Positions 35,406 through 43,921 of a DNA stretch of 64,000 nt are shown here, in pieces. This DNA is from Mycobacteroides chelonae CCUG 47445 (lineage in GTDB: Bacteria > Actinomycetota > Actinomycetes > Mycobacteriales > Mycobacteriaceae). Under the pieces are notes generated by a model that saw nothing but the letters and a program-made list of their open reading frames with translations, was not told where the DNA came from and searched no databases. Numbering within the stretch: position 1 is the first letter of the stretch; the number at the start of each line of letters is the position of its first letter. The stretch spans positions 930,001 through 994,000 of the forward strand of contig NZ_CP007220.1 of the NCBI RefSeq assembly GCF_001632805.1, in the 5' to 3' direction. Both the position numbers and the translations under genes were made by a program.

Positions 35406-36788
35406 ATGATGATCGGTGTCCGCTCGTCCGCGCTTGATGCTGCCTCATCTGTGCAAATCTGGTTGGGACGCTGGCGCGACAGCGGGATGTTGACGGTGGT
35501 GTTGGCGATGGTCGTTGGCGTTATTACCGGCTTGGGCGCTGTCGGATTTCGTTGGCTGATCGTTTTCTTTACCCGCTTGTTTACCGGAGTTGAGGATTAC
35601 TCAGCCTTGGGACGAGTGCCAAGCACACATTGGCCGGCGTTGGGCCTTTGGTTTCTGTTGTTATCGCCGGTGATCGCGGGGGCCATCTATGGCCCCATCG
35701 TGCATCATTTTGCGCCGGAGGCTCGTGGTCACGGGGTGCCAGAGGTGATGTACGCGGTGGCACGTAATGGTGGGAGGATCGCTCCGCGGGTCACGATCGT
35801 GAAGGCTTTGGCGTCGGCGTTGTGCATCGGTGGTGGCGGCTCGGTCGGGCGTGAAGGGCCGATTGTCCAAATCGGTGCTGCGACGGGTTCGGCGGTGGGG
35901 CAGGTGCTGCGCCTGGACGGCCGACGATTGCGGCTTCTGCTCGCTTGTGGTGCTGCAGGGGGTATTTCGGCGACTTTCAACGCTCCGTTGGCCGGAGTAT
36001 TCTTCGCTCTGGAGCTGATTCTGTGCAGCCTTGACGCCGAGTCTGCCGGGCTCGTGCTGCTTTCCAGCGTGGCTGCGGCAGTGGTGGGACGCGCACTCAT
36101 GGGTGATCATCCATTTCTGTCACTACCGGGGTTCAGTGTGCGGCGCCCGTTCGAGTATCTGCTCTACGGACTGCTCGGTGTGGGCGCCGGTGTGGTGGCC
36201 GCTGCCTTCTCGAAGGTTCTGTATTGGGTAGAGGACGCCTGTGACTGGATCTGGCGCGGGCCTCAATGGGCGCGACCGGCTGTCGGCGGAGTCATCCTTG
36301 GCGCCTTGCTGGTCGCGCTGCCACAAATGTATGGAGTGGGATATCCGGTACTGCGCAATGCAGTTGGCGGACATTACGCGATCACCATGCTCGTGGTGCT
36401 CCTGGTCGGCAAGATCTTCGCGACGAGTCTGACCATCGGTATTGGCGGCTCCGGCGGCATATTCGCCCCTACGCTATTCATTGGCGCGATGGCTGGCAGT
36501 GCCTTCGGTCAGACGATTCACCAGCTGGACCCGGCGCTGAGTGTGGTTGCCAGTTCCTATGCCTTGATAGGCATGGGAGCACTGCTGGGCGGTGCGACCG
36601 GCGCCCCGATCACCGCGGTGGTGACGTTGTTCGAGCTGACCGGCCAATACTCGATCATTCTTCCCCTGATGATCGCGGTCTCCTTAGCCACCTTCACAGC
36701 CCGCATGCTCGGTGAGCACACCATCTACACCGCCAAACTGTGGCGCCGCGGCATCACGCTCCATGACACCGCTCGCCGTCACCCCTAG
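35406..36788 (+). CDS. ClC-family chloride channel/transporter
   Basis: 460 residues from ATG 35406; an upstream ATG at 35385 lies inside the palindrome. ClC signature stretches are all present: GHGVPEV for the GSGIP-type loop, GREGPIVQIG with the gating Glu, and KIFATSLTIGIGGSGGIFAP then TLFIGAMAG. About ten membrane helices are visible. No C-terminal CBS domains. It carries Cl- (channel or Cl-/H+ exchange not decided). It interrupts a gene order (RHH gene then small basic gene) that is contiguous at 10.5-11.1 kb, so it was inserted here or lost there. Confidence 0.92.
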   Translation: MMIGVRSSALDAASSVQIWLGRWRDSGMLTVVLAMVVGVITGLGAVGFRWLIVFFTRLFTGVEDYSALGRVPSTHWPALGLWFLLLSPVIAGAIYGPIVHHFAPEARGHGVPEVMYAVARNGGRIAPRVTIVKALASALCIGGGGSVGREGPIVQIGAATGSAVGQVLRLDGRRLRLLLACGAAGGISATFNAPLAGVFFALELILCSLDAESAGLVLLSSVAAAVVGRALMGDHPFLSLPGFSVRRPFEYLLYGLLGVGAGVVAAAFSKVLYWVEDACDWIWRGPQWARPAVGGVILGALLVALPQMYGVGYPVLRNAVGGHYAITMLVVLLVGKIFATSLTIGIGGSGGIFAPTLFIGAMAGSAFGQTIHQLDPALSVVASSYALIGMGALLGGATGAPITAVVTLFELTGQYSIILPLMIAVSLATFTARMLGEHTIYTAKLWRRGITLHDTARRHP

Positions 36789-36841
36789 CCAGCGCAGGCG
36801 CCGCGTTTGAATAGAAGGTGGCAGAACAGATCTCGTGACGC

Positions 36842-37174
36842 CTACTGGCGGGGTACTTCCGGGGCATTGGCCGTGGGCCAGGGGATGTCCCGAGCGCTAG
36901 GAAACTTGCGGTGTAGCTCGTCGATGAGCCGGTGCGCTTCGTACAGGTCTTTTCGCAACGCTATGAGATGACGGCGTCGATGTCTGGCTGCGGTGGGCCT
37001 GACGGGAGCATTCTGGTTCCGGCGCTCAGTCTCGATGATCGATTGAGATACCTCGTTGACATGCTCGTAGAGCGAAGTCAGTAGCACGTGCGCCTGTGCG
37101 GCAGAACGATCCTCGATCATCGGGTGTTCGTTACACGTGCTCGCGTTGATCCGGAGCGGGATTTCATTTCGCAT
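36842..37174 (-). CDS. Small basic helical hypothetical protein
   Basis: 110 residues from ATG 37174. The C-terminal half ARHRRRHLIALRKDLYEAHR then LIDELHRKFPSARDIPWPTA is shared with the shorter protein at 10900-11109. The N-terminal half (AQAHVLLTSLYEHVNEVSQS) is also helical, so the protein may be a coiled-coil dimer. No known domain. It follows the ClC gene tail to tail. Confidence 0.6.
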   Translation of the reverse strand: MRNEIPLRINASTCNEHPMIEDRSAAQAHVLLTSLYEHVNEVSQSIIETERRNQNAPVRPTAARHRRRHLIALRKDLYEAHRLIDELHRKFPSARDIPWPTANAPEVPRQ

Positions 37175-37195
37175 GTTGTCCTGGGTGTTTACCTG

Positions 37196-37414
37196 CTAGC
37201 GGAACATTCGCTTGAGCGCCCACAGCTCGGCATCTAGCGCGGCTATGCCGTGCCGGATCGCGGCGATATCTTCAGGACTCATCTGCTGGGGACTGAGGTA
37301 GGCGCGGCGCCCTTCTATGCCGACAGCGCTACCTTCGAGTATGCCGGCAAGGGCTCGGCCCGGGGTGGAGTTCGACGCTGTCTCTGGGTTGGAGGTGCTT
37401 TGTTTAGCGGGCAT
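37196..37414 (-). CDS. Small hypothetical protein
   Basis: 72 residues from ATG 37414 behind GAAAGG. The sequence has a hydrophilic N-terminus and a helical C-terminus (MSPEDIAAIRHGIAALDAEL). It lies 21 bp upstream of the 36842-37174 gene on the same strand, so they may be co-transcribed. Family not recognised. Confidence 0.5.
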   Translation of the reverse strand: MPAKQSTSNPETASNSTPGRALAGILEGSAVGIEGRRAYLSPQQMSPEDIAAIRHGIAALDAELWALKRMFR

Positions 37415-37459
37415 GAGGTGGCCTTTCGTATAGGTGAACGGATGGACTCCGGCGGTGGG

Positions 37460-37999
37460 TCAAGCGTCGTTGAGCTTGTTGACTTGTTTCGTTAAATCGT
37501 GCTGTGACAATGGTTTTTTGGCGGTGTTTATGACGCCGCCTTCGGTGATGAAGGCGTATGCAGGTGACTGGGTGATACCGAAGCGGCTCGATATGTTCGT
37601 GCTGGTGTCGATGACCTGTGTGAATTCCATGGGGTGATTGCGTGTAAACGCCCGCAGATCTGTAGCACTGGCTTTGATTCCGACCCCGACGAAGGTGATG
37701 CCTGGATGCTTGGCGGCCGCGGCTCGCACGATCGTGGCCTGTGACTTACACGCGGCGCAGGAAGGTTCCCAGAACCACAACACGGCCGGCTTGCCCCACA
37801 AGTCTTCTCCGGAAAACCCGCCTCCGTCCAGTGATTGGGCGATGAACTGCAGCTGCCAGGGCGCCAGCGGCTCTGCGGTCAGTGTTGATGCGTGCGGGTT
37901 AGCCGCGGGCAGCTGCTGGGACGTAAACAGTGTGCGGGCGGGTGAGCATCCGGTTGCGAGAATTACTATGGCGACGAGAGTTATTGCGCTGTTTTTCAC
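37460..37999 (-). CDS. Thioredoxin-like lipoprotein with CxxC (TlpA/MPT53-type)
   Basis: 179 residues. A signal segment (ITLVAIVILATGC) ends in a lipobox, so the protein is anchored outside the inner membrane. The thioredoxin fold shows PAVLWFWEPSCAACKSQ with C81 and C84 as the active pair, and a cis-Pro region in GITQSPAYAFI. The C-terminus TAKKPLSQHDLTKQVNKL is shared with the protein at 48152-48676. It probably acts in extracytoplasmic disulfide or redox chemistry. The methyltransferase gene lies 46 bp upstream on the same strand. Confidence 0.88.
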   Translation of the reverse strand: MKNSAITLVAIVILATGCSPARTLFTSQQLPAANPHASTLTAEPLAPWQLQFIAQSLDGGGFSGEDLWGKPAVLWFWEPSCAACKSQATIVRAAAAKHPGITFVGVGIKASATDLRAFTRNHPMEFTQVIDTSTNISSRFGITQSPAYAFITEGGVINTAKKPLSQHDLTKQVNKLNDA

Positions 38000-38045
38000 G
38001 GTGATTCAGCTTTCCTAGCTAGTTCTAGACTTGTCGTGCGATGAG

Positions 38046-38909
38046 CTAGCGTTGGGCAATCACCGCCCGTTCGATCTCTGAAACAGGTAGGTCGCGGTGC
38101 GCAGGTCGCAGGTAGCGCTGCAAATATTCTGCTGCGCCCACATGTAGAAGCAGATCCCAGTCGTACTCGGCGAGAAACTCTGCGACTTGTTCGGGATGTA
38201 GACCGAAGTGCCACAACTGTTGTTGTGTCACAAATTCGTCGTATCCAGCGCGCGCACCGTACATGGCGAACCCGTCCACAAATGCTTTACGCAGGAAGGT
38301 GAACGCTAAGCGGCTCCCCGGTGCCAACGCGAGCATGTGCCGCAGCGTGCGTCGCACAGTAGCTTCAGTCAGATACATCGACACGGCTTCCCAGATCACA
38401 AACGCGCGCATATCCAGGTCAAATCCACTGTCCGACAGACATTTCGTCATGTTCTCGGTTGCTAGGTCGGCAGCAACATATGTCGCATGTCGGGGGATGT
38501 ATCCGAAACGACGCGCCGCCACCTGCTGCTTACGGATGCTGTTGGCTGGCAGATCGACCTCCCAGACCGGGACACCGGTCAACTGCGGTATCCGGTACAA
38601 ACGCGTATCGAACCCGCCGCCCAGGATGATCACCGCATCAAGTCCGTCGGCAAGGGCCTCGATGAGCTGCTCATCGATGTACCGCTTGCGGCATAGCACG
38701 CCAGCCCACCCGCCGCAGATCTTCTTCTCCGTTGCGGCAATCATCGCCCGCCGCACCGGTGCCCGGCGTGTGGCCAGAGCTTTCAGATGTAACGCGGGAG
38801 GCAGCAGACGAATCGCGTACGGGTCGATGATCAGCGGTGAGCTCTCGTACTGCTCGGTGGCCAGGACCGAGGCAGAACCGTAGACGCCGTATCCCACCGC
38901 CGAACTCAT
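38046..38909 (-). CDS. SAM-dependent methyltransferase (LCMT-like family)
   Basis: 287 residues from ATG 38909 behind GAGGGC; the extension to 39056 is unlikely because the paralogue at 47292 begins at the same point and has the same length. The SAM-binding motif is VIILGGGFDTRLYR, followed by VWEVDLP and FVIWEAVSMYLTE. This is the PPM/LCMT-type group common in mycobacteria, with unknown substrates. It is the first gene of a cassette with the thioredoxin-like lipoprotein. A TATGCAATA palindrome lies upstream at 39104. Confidence 0.88.
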   Translation of the reverse strand: MSSAVGYGVYGSASVLATEQYESSPLIIDPYAIRLLPPALHLKALATRRAPVRRAMIAATEKKICGGWAGVLCRKRYIDEQLIEALADGLDAVIILGGGFDTRLYRIPQLTGVPVWEVDLPANSIRKQQVAARRFGYIPRHATYVAADLATENMTKCLSDSGFDLDMRAFVIWEAVSMYLTEATVRRTLRHMLALAPGSRLAFTFLRKAFVDGFAMYGARAGYDEFVTQQQLWHFGLHPEQVAEFLAEYDWDLLLHVGAAEYLQRYLRPAHRDLPVSEIERAVIAQR

Positions 38910-39103
38910 AGGCGCCCTCAGCTCTCTGATCGGTCGACTCAATAACGCCGACCAGGCTTCCCGGCACACCACCGCATTCCTCACACGGCAGCGCTCACCC
39001 AGATCAGAGCAACGCAGGCGATGTGTCCCTATCGCATCTGGCGTCACCATCAGCACTCGGTTCTGGCCGCTGCGCCGTGAATGCAGCCGCCAGATACGGT
39101 AGC

Positions 39104-39116
39104 AGTATGCAATACT
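39104..39116. promoter_or_regulatory. AGTAT-GCA-ATACT palindrome between methyltransferase and lipoprotein genes
   Basis: AGTAT (39104-39108) and ATACT (39112-39116) flank GCA. The site lies between the divergent methyltransferase and lipoprotein genes. It shares its core with the palindromes at 35382 and 39976. Confidence 0.7.
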
Positions 39117-39174
39117 TTTTGTAGGTTATCTTTAGTGAAATCAGTGCTGGCCTGGGCGGACTGAGTGAAACCGC

Positions 39175-39825
39175 GTGGGTATCGATGAATTCGGAGGCGC
39201 AGGCTTGTCGCATTCGCCCGCTCCCGCAGCCCACATATTTGCGCGGCAGATCTCGGCCTTCCTGCAGCGACAGTGCCGCCTCGCCGCGGTCGGCGTGCTT
39301 GCCGGGGCGACCGCATGTTCATCCCAATCCGCTCCCCTCAGCGGCCTGACAACCAATACCGTTGACAAAGAGCACCATTCGGTGACGCAGCTCGCAGCCA
39401 GTCGGCCGCAGGTTCAGAAGGCAGTGGTCGATTACCTGGAGAAGACAGTCAACGCGCTACCGATCGGGAGCTATCTCGATGGCGGCGCCATGCCGGTGGG
39501 CGGCCGCACTACGGCCTGTGTGGGCGCCAACGCCGCTAGCCCGGCGGTGCGCTTCGAGGTCTCCATGGCGGTCATGACATCGCCGCAGATGCAAGCGAAC
39601 CAAATTGCCTCCAGAACGCAGGCCCTGTGGCGCAGCTGGGGTGCGCAGGTCAACGAGGACCCAAGCGCCGCGGGGTGGTCGGCGGACACGGCGGGCTATC
39701 GCCTCCATATCGCCGCTGATGCCGGAGCCCCACAACCGACGGTGTCTGTGGCATCGATCTGCTTCCCCGATGACCCGATCCTGCGGGATCTGCCTTTTCC
39801 CGGCATCATCAGCCACTCGGCCTGA
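39175..39825 (+). CDS. Mycobacterial-type lipoprotein of unknown function
   Basis: 216 residues from GTG 39175. A long N-terminal leader (about 45 residues) ends in the hydrophobic LAAVGVLAGATAC, which is a lipobox. The mature part (about 170 residues) has one Cys pair region (TTACVGANAA, ASICFPDD) and no known domain, as in many mycobacterial LppX/LpqN-like short lipoproteins. A start closer to the signal (for example TTG 39205) is possible. It is divergent from the methyltransferase gene. Confidence 0.65.
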   Translation: MGIDEFGGAGLSHSPAPAAHIFARQISAFLQRQCRLAAVGVLAGATACSSQSAPLSGLTTNTVDKEHHSVTQLAASRPQVQKAVVDYLEKTVNALPIGSYLDGGAMPVGGRTTACVGANAASPAVRFEVSMAVMTSPQMQANQIASRTQALWRSWGAQVNEDPSAAGWSADTAGYRLHIAADAGAPQPTVSVASICFPDDPILRDLPFPGIISHSA

Positions 39826-39975
39826 CGCCGACACCTTGACGGCCCGTGCACAAGGCGCGAACCGGCCGGGGGCGCTGGCGGGCCTCTCCGTCGCACCAGG
39901 TAATACCCGCCAGCGCCCTGTACCGGCCACGCATCCATACGTCGCGTCAGCGCGCGGCCAGAGGCATACACTAGC

Positions 39976-39988
39976 ACTATGCAATAGT
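39976..39988. promoter_or_regulatory. ACTAT-GCA-ATAGT palindrome upstream of marR
   Basis: ACTAT (39976-39980) and ATAGT (39984-39988) flank GCA, 62 bp upstream of the MarR start. GTATTGTATTGC at 39998-40009 may be a second, weaker site. The core TATGCAATA matches the sites at 35382 and 39104. Confidence 0.7.
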
Positions 39989-40049
39989 TACCGTGCGGTA
40001 TTGTATTGCTCGGCTGGGTGTTGATGGGCTGCCCTGAAAGGGAGACGGT

Positions 40050-40522
40050 GTGACTGTTGACGAGGCAGATCTAGCGGAATCGCTTGATGCCCTTACAGAT
40101 TCGCTGCTGGTCGCCTCGCGGCTGCTGTTGGCGATCTCTGCGCGATCGATCGCGGAGGTAGATGAGACGATCACGTTTCCGCAATTTCGCACTTTGGTGA
40201 TCTTGTCCAATGAGGGCCCGATCAACTTGGCCGCCTTGGCTCAGTTGTTAGGGGTTCAGCCGTCTACGACGGGCCGGATGGTCGATCGTTTGGTCAACGT
40301 TGGAATGATGATCGACGGCCGCACCCGCGCTCACGCCGAGAATTGGTGGTCGAGTTGACCGCTCACGGCGAAGGCGTGGTTCAGGAGGTCACGGCGCGCC
40401 GACGGGCTGTCATCGCTGAGATTGCCGGCAAGATGGCGCCGCGGGAGCGTCGCGGCTTGGTGCGGGCGTTGAGTGCGTTCACCGCTGCTGGCGGCGAGCC
40501 CTCCGCTTCTGCTGGCCTGTAG
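40050..40522 (+). pseudogene. MarR-family regulator gene with a frameshift
   Basis: From GTG 40050 behind AAGGGAGACGGT, the frame encodes a MarR winged helix: FPQFRTLVILSNEGPINLAA then LAQLLGVQPSTTGRMVDRLV. Near 40310-40320 the frame breaks. The expected wing and C-terminus (RPHPRSRRELVVELTAHGEG then VVQEVTARRRAVIAEI) continue in a neighbouring frame to a TAG at 40522. Restoring one base would give a normal protein of about 157 residues. The break may be real or a sequencing error. The esterase gene starts 8 bases downstream, so the two were probably one operon. Confidence 0.85.
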
Positions 40523-40530
40523 GTGCCTCG

Positions 40531-41955
40531 ATGCGTCACTTCATTGGGCAGCTCTCACTTCTTCATGGATGGCTGCCTGTGCTGGCCCAACTATTCACGG
40601 CAGCAGTGCTTTTCGCAGTGCTAGCAAGCCGCACGCAACGCAGGGGCGCAGCCATGCTCTGGGGTGCTGTGGTCGGTGTGATGCTGGCTGCGACGGCGTA
40701 TTGGTATCTCGGGTCGATAGGTGTTGCCGGCGACCCGGCACCGCTGCAACTGTGGTTATGGATCGCTGGCGCAGGCCTGGTGTCGGTGCTCGCGGCCTGC
40801 TGGCGTGGGGTGTGGTGGCGGCGCGCACTGGCGGTCGTGGCGATACCACTGTGTGTTGTGTCTGCGGGCCTGTCGGTGAATGCGTGGATCGGATACCTGC
40901 CCACGGTGCATGCGGCGTGGAGCCGACTCACGCTGTCCCCGGTTCCAGGTCAGGTCGACCGCGGCACGGTATTGGCCATGCAACTGGCAGGGGTGCAGCC
41001 AGCTTCCGGTGTTATCACACCAGTCACGATTCCTGTTGGCGCGTCCGGTTTTAGCCATCGCACCGAGCTGGTGTACCTGCCGCCGGCATGGTTTGGCCAC
41101 GACCCGGCACCGCACCTTCCTGTTGTCCTGATGATCGGCTCGGCCTTGAACAGCCCCGCGGACTGGGTGTGGGCGGGCCATGCTGCCCAAACTGCAGATG
41201 ATTTCGCTGCCCGGCATGGTGGAAATGCCCCCGTCCTGGTGTTCGCCGATGCCACCGGGGCGTTCAACAACGACACCGAGTGCGTCAACGGCAGCCGCGG
41301 CAACGCGGCCGATCATCTCGTGAACGAGGTCGTGCCCTACATCGTGTCGAACTTCCGCACCAGCGCGGATCGACATAACTGGGGTGTTGCCGGCTGGTCG
41401 ATGGGTGGTACTTGCGCGCTGGATCTGACCGTGATGCACCCCGAAACTTTCACCGCGTTTGTCGATATCGCCGGGGACGCAAGCCCGAACACCGGCGACA
41501 AAGCCCACAGCATCGCAGCGCTGTTCGGCGGTGACAGCCAGGAATGGTCGCGATTCGATCCGGCCACCGTCATCAGCCGCCACGGGCGCTATCACGCGGT
41601 GGCAGGCTGGTTTGACATTCCCGGAGGGGCGGGGCGCCGACTGCTCACCGCCACAGGGATCGGGTCGGTAAGCGACAGCCCGCACGACGGCGTCGCGAAC
41701 CTCGAGGGCCAGGATGTTGCCGCCAATTCGTTGTGCCAGCAAGCCAGTAGCCACGGCATCCGCTGTGCCGTGTCAACCCGACCGGGCCGACACGACTGGC
41801 CTTTTGCCGCGCAGGCGTTCGATGCAGCCTTTCCATGGTTGGCGGGCAGGCTCGGCACTCCCCGGGTACTACGGATCGCCCTGCCCGGTCTAGCACCCGA
41901 ATCTACTGTCACCGCGCAAGCCTCAGCCCCCATCGACCCACACGGTTGGAGATAG
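40531..41955 (+). CDS. Membrane-anchored esterase of the antigen-85/esterase-D fold
   Basis: 474 residues from ATG 40531. Four N-terminal membrane helices (residues about 5-125) precede an alpha/beta-hydrolase domain with the nucleophile elbow GWSMGG (Ser 290), as in PF00756 esterases related to mycolyltransferases. The catalytic His is probably in GRHDWPF near 415. It would act on a lipid or cell-wall ester on the outer face of the membrane. It directly follows the frameshifted MarR gene. Confidence 0.85.
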   Translation: MRHFIGQLSLLHGWLPVLAQLFTAAVLFAVLASRTQRRGAAMLWGAVVGVMLAATAYWYLGSIGVAGDPAPLQLWLWIAGAGLVSVLAACWRGVWWRRALAVVAIPLCVVSAGLSVNAWIGYLPTVHAAWSRLTLSPVPGQVDRGTVLAMQLAGVQPASGVITPVTIPVGASGFSHRTELVYLPPAWFGHDPAPHLPVVLMIGSALNSPADWVWAGHAAQTADDFAARHGGNAPVLVFADATGAFNNDTECVNGSRGNAADHLVNEVVPYIVSNFRTSADRHNWGVAGWSMGGTCALDLTVMHPETFTAFVDIAGDASPNTGDKAHSIAALFGGDSQEWSRFDPATVISRHGRYHAVAGWFDIPGGAGRRLLTATGIGSVSDSPHDGVANLEGQDVAANSLCQQASSHGIRCAVSTRPGRHDWPFAAQAFDAAFPWLAGRLGTPRVLRIALPGLAPESTVTAQASAPIDPHGWR

Positions 41956-42016
41956 ACCAGCACACAACGCTATTCAACACATCACAAGCTTCGTCTCTAA
42001 CGAACGAGGAGCCGCC

Positions 42017-42502
42017 ATGCAGATCGTCAAAAATGTTTCGCTGCCTTCGGGCCTGACTCGCGCTGTCTTCCGGATGCCGATCTACCTTTATCGGTTGAAA
42101 CTCGGATGGATATTTGGGCAGCGGCTGCTGCTGCTCAACCACACCGGGCGTATCAGTGGCAAGCCCAGGCGCACCGTGCTGGAAGTCGCTGAACGCGACT
42201 CCGATCACGACAGCTACGTCGTGGCTTCGGGCTGGGGCGCTAAAGCTGCTTGGTATCAGAACATCCTGGCCGCACCCGAGGTGAGCATCCAGGTAGGCAC
42301 CCGGGTACTTCCCGTGATGGCCCTTCCTCTCAGTAAAGACGAAAGCGGTGAGGTATTCGTGCGTTACGCAGCCAAACACCGCCGCGCAGCCCAATACATG
42401 CTGCCGCGCGTCCTAGGAATATCTGTTGACGGCTCGGAGGCAGACTTCCGGGAGGCTGGGCAAAAGATGCCGTTCGTGCGGTTCGTTCCCCGACCTGACT
42501 AG
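42017..42502 (+). CDS. Ddn-like deazaflavin-dependent oxidoreductase family protein
   Basis: 161 residues from ATG 42017 behind GAGGAGCC. The core LLLLNHTGRISGKPRRTVLE and WGAKAAWYQNILAAPEVSIQ are the conserved stretches of the nitroreductase family that binds F420H2 (split beta-barrel). It lies 61 bp behind the esterase on the same strand. The substrate is unknown. Confidence 0.88.
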   Translation: MQIVKNVSLPSGLTRAVFRMPIYLYRLKLGWIFGQRLLLLNHTGRISGKPRRTVLEVAERDSDHDSYVVASGWGAKAAWYQNILAAPEVSIQVGTRVLPVMALPLSKDESGEVFVRYAAKHRRAAQYMLPRVLGISVDGSEADFREAGQKMPFVRFVPRPD

Positions 42503-42826
42503 CTGTGGAACAACTGCCTGGCACGACCTAAGCTAGTTAGCTGCGATGTGCAGAGACTAGCCAGGCCAGTAGTTGCGCAAGCGCCAAACAATGAATGTAG
42601 CTAGCTGTCAGATCATGGGGCAGGCAGTGAAACACCAGCCCGTCGATAGCCGGGTCGAAACGGTCGCTGTATCCGATATCGGAGGTTAGGTCTACGGGTG
42701 TCGAATGCAGTGTTCAATCCAAGAACATTGTGCTGGTTTCGTTTACGAGTGGCTCCTGGCGTGGACGTTGTCGAAGATCAGTTGCAGTGTGCCCACGGTG
42801 CGGGCGACCAGGGGTGAGCGGCTGAA
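42503..42826. other. Intergenic region, no gene seen
   Basis: 324 bp between two convergent genes. CTAGCT and its variants (TAGTTAGCTG, TAGCTAGCTG) recur several times near 42531-42612. No gene or clear terminator was identified. Confidence 0.35.
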
Positions 42827-43666
42827 CTATCGGCTCACATGGGTGATCAGTGCTTGTAGGCGTTCTTGCGATGGGCTGCCGGGTTCGGGTGTCATGATGA
42901 CGAGCTGTTGGTTGGGATCAGTTGCGCAGGTGAAGGTTTCCCAATCGAGGGTGAGGTCGCCGACGACTGGATGGGATAGGTTCTTCAGCCCACTCGTGCG
43001 GCGGGCGACGTCATGGGCAGCCCACCATTTTCGGAAGTCGAGATCATTTACGGAAAGCTCGCCTACTAGCTCGGCCAGGCGCGGATCGTGCGGATATTGG
43101 GCCGCGTCCATTCGCAGAAACCCTACGCACGTGTTCACGACACTGTCCCAGTCGGCGAACATTGCCCGTATTGACGGATCGAGGAAGGCGAGTAGTACGA
43201 GATTGCGGCGTGCAGGGGGGATCTGCGAGAAGTCGGTGTACAGCGCGGCTGCTGTTGCGTTCCAGGCCAGAACGTCCATGAACCGTCCCACAACAAATGC
43301 AGGGTTTTGGGTCAACTGATCCAAGAGCCACTGCAGTTGTGGGCGGACCTTCTGGGTTGCCCTGCGTCGCGGTCGCGGTGGCGGGTTACCGGCCAGGTCA
43401 TGGAGGTATGCGCGTTCGTCATCGTTGAGGTGCAGCGCCTGGGCCAGTGCGGCGAGCACCGACTGTGATGCGGCCAGCCTGCCTTGTTCCAGCCTCCGGT
43501 AGTAATCAGCGCTGATCGCTGCTAAGTCGGCGACCTCTTCGCGCCGTAACCCGGGCACGCGCCGCGCGTTGGTGGACTCCGGTAGCCCGACCATCGATGG
43601 GCTCAGGCCGGCACGGCGCGCCCGTAGGAACTTGCCGAGCTCACCCCATCGTGGGTCTTCCGTCAT
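42827..43666 (-). CDS. XRE-family regulator with MmyB-like ligand domain
   Basis: 279 residues from ATG 43666; ATG 43681 would add five. The HTH (RREEVADLAAISADYYRRLE then QGRLAASQSVLAALAQAL) and the following domain with FVVGRFMDVLAWNATAAALY match the MmyB-type regulators common in actinobacteria. The ligand domain often binds fatty acids in relatives. It is divergent from two alpha/beta-hydrolase genes, with TGCCTAGGCA between, so it probably controls them. Confidence 0.9.
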   Translation of the reverse strand: MTEDPRWGELGKFLRARRAGLSPSMVGLPESTNARRVPGLRREEVADLAAISADYYRRLEQGRLAASQSVLAALAQALHLNDDERAYLHDLAGNPPPRPRRRATQKVRPQLQWLLDQLTQNPAFVVGRFMDVLAWNATAAALYTDFSQIPPARRNLVLLAFLDPSIRAMFADWDSVVNTCVGFLRMDAAQYPHDPRLAELVGELSVNDLDFRKWWAAHDVARRTSGLKNLSHPVVGDLTLDWETFTCATDPNQQLVIMTPEPGSPSQERLQALITHVSR

Positions 43667-43696
43667 ACCGCATTCTGGCATCGCCTGGGCGCTTTT

Positions 43697-43706
43697 TGCC
43701 TAGGCA
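43697..43706. promoter_or_regulatory. TGCCTAGGCA palindrome between regulator and hydrolase
   Basis: A perfect 10-bp palindrome at 43697-43706, 31 bp upstream of the regulator start and before the hydrolase gene. It is a candidate binding site of the MmyB-type regulator. Confidence 0.5.
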
Positions 43707-43921
43707 GAATTTCTCCCCTGTTGTAACCCCGCTGTCTGGCAGATGCTGGTGCCCGCGTGGGTGGGATGCGTGAAACGGTAGGCAGCCCCACCAGCAAGAC
43801 GTTGCATGCCGAGGCGACCCTGATGGCAACGCGCACTGGCGCGCAGACACCAGATCATGAACTTCTCCAGGCCAACGATGACACAGAAGAACAATCGACC
43901 ACTCGTATAAAGGAGAATCCA

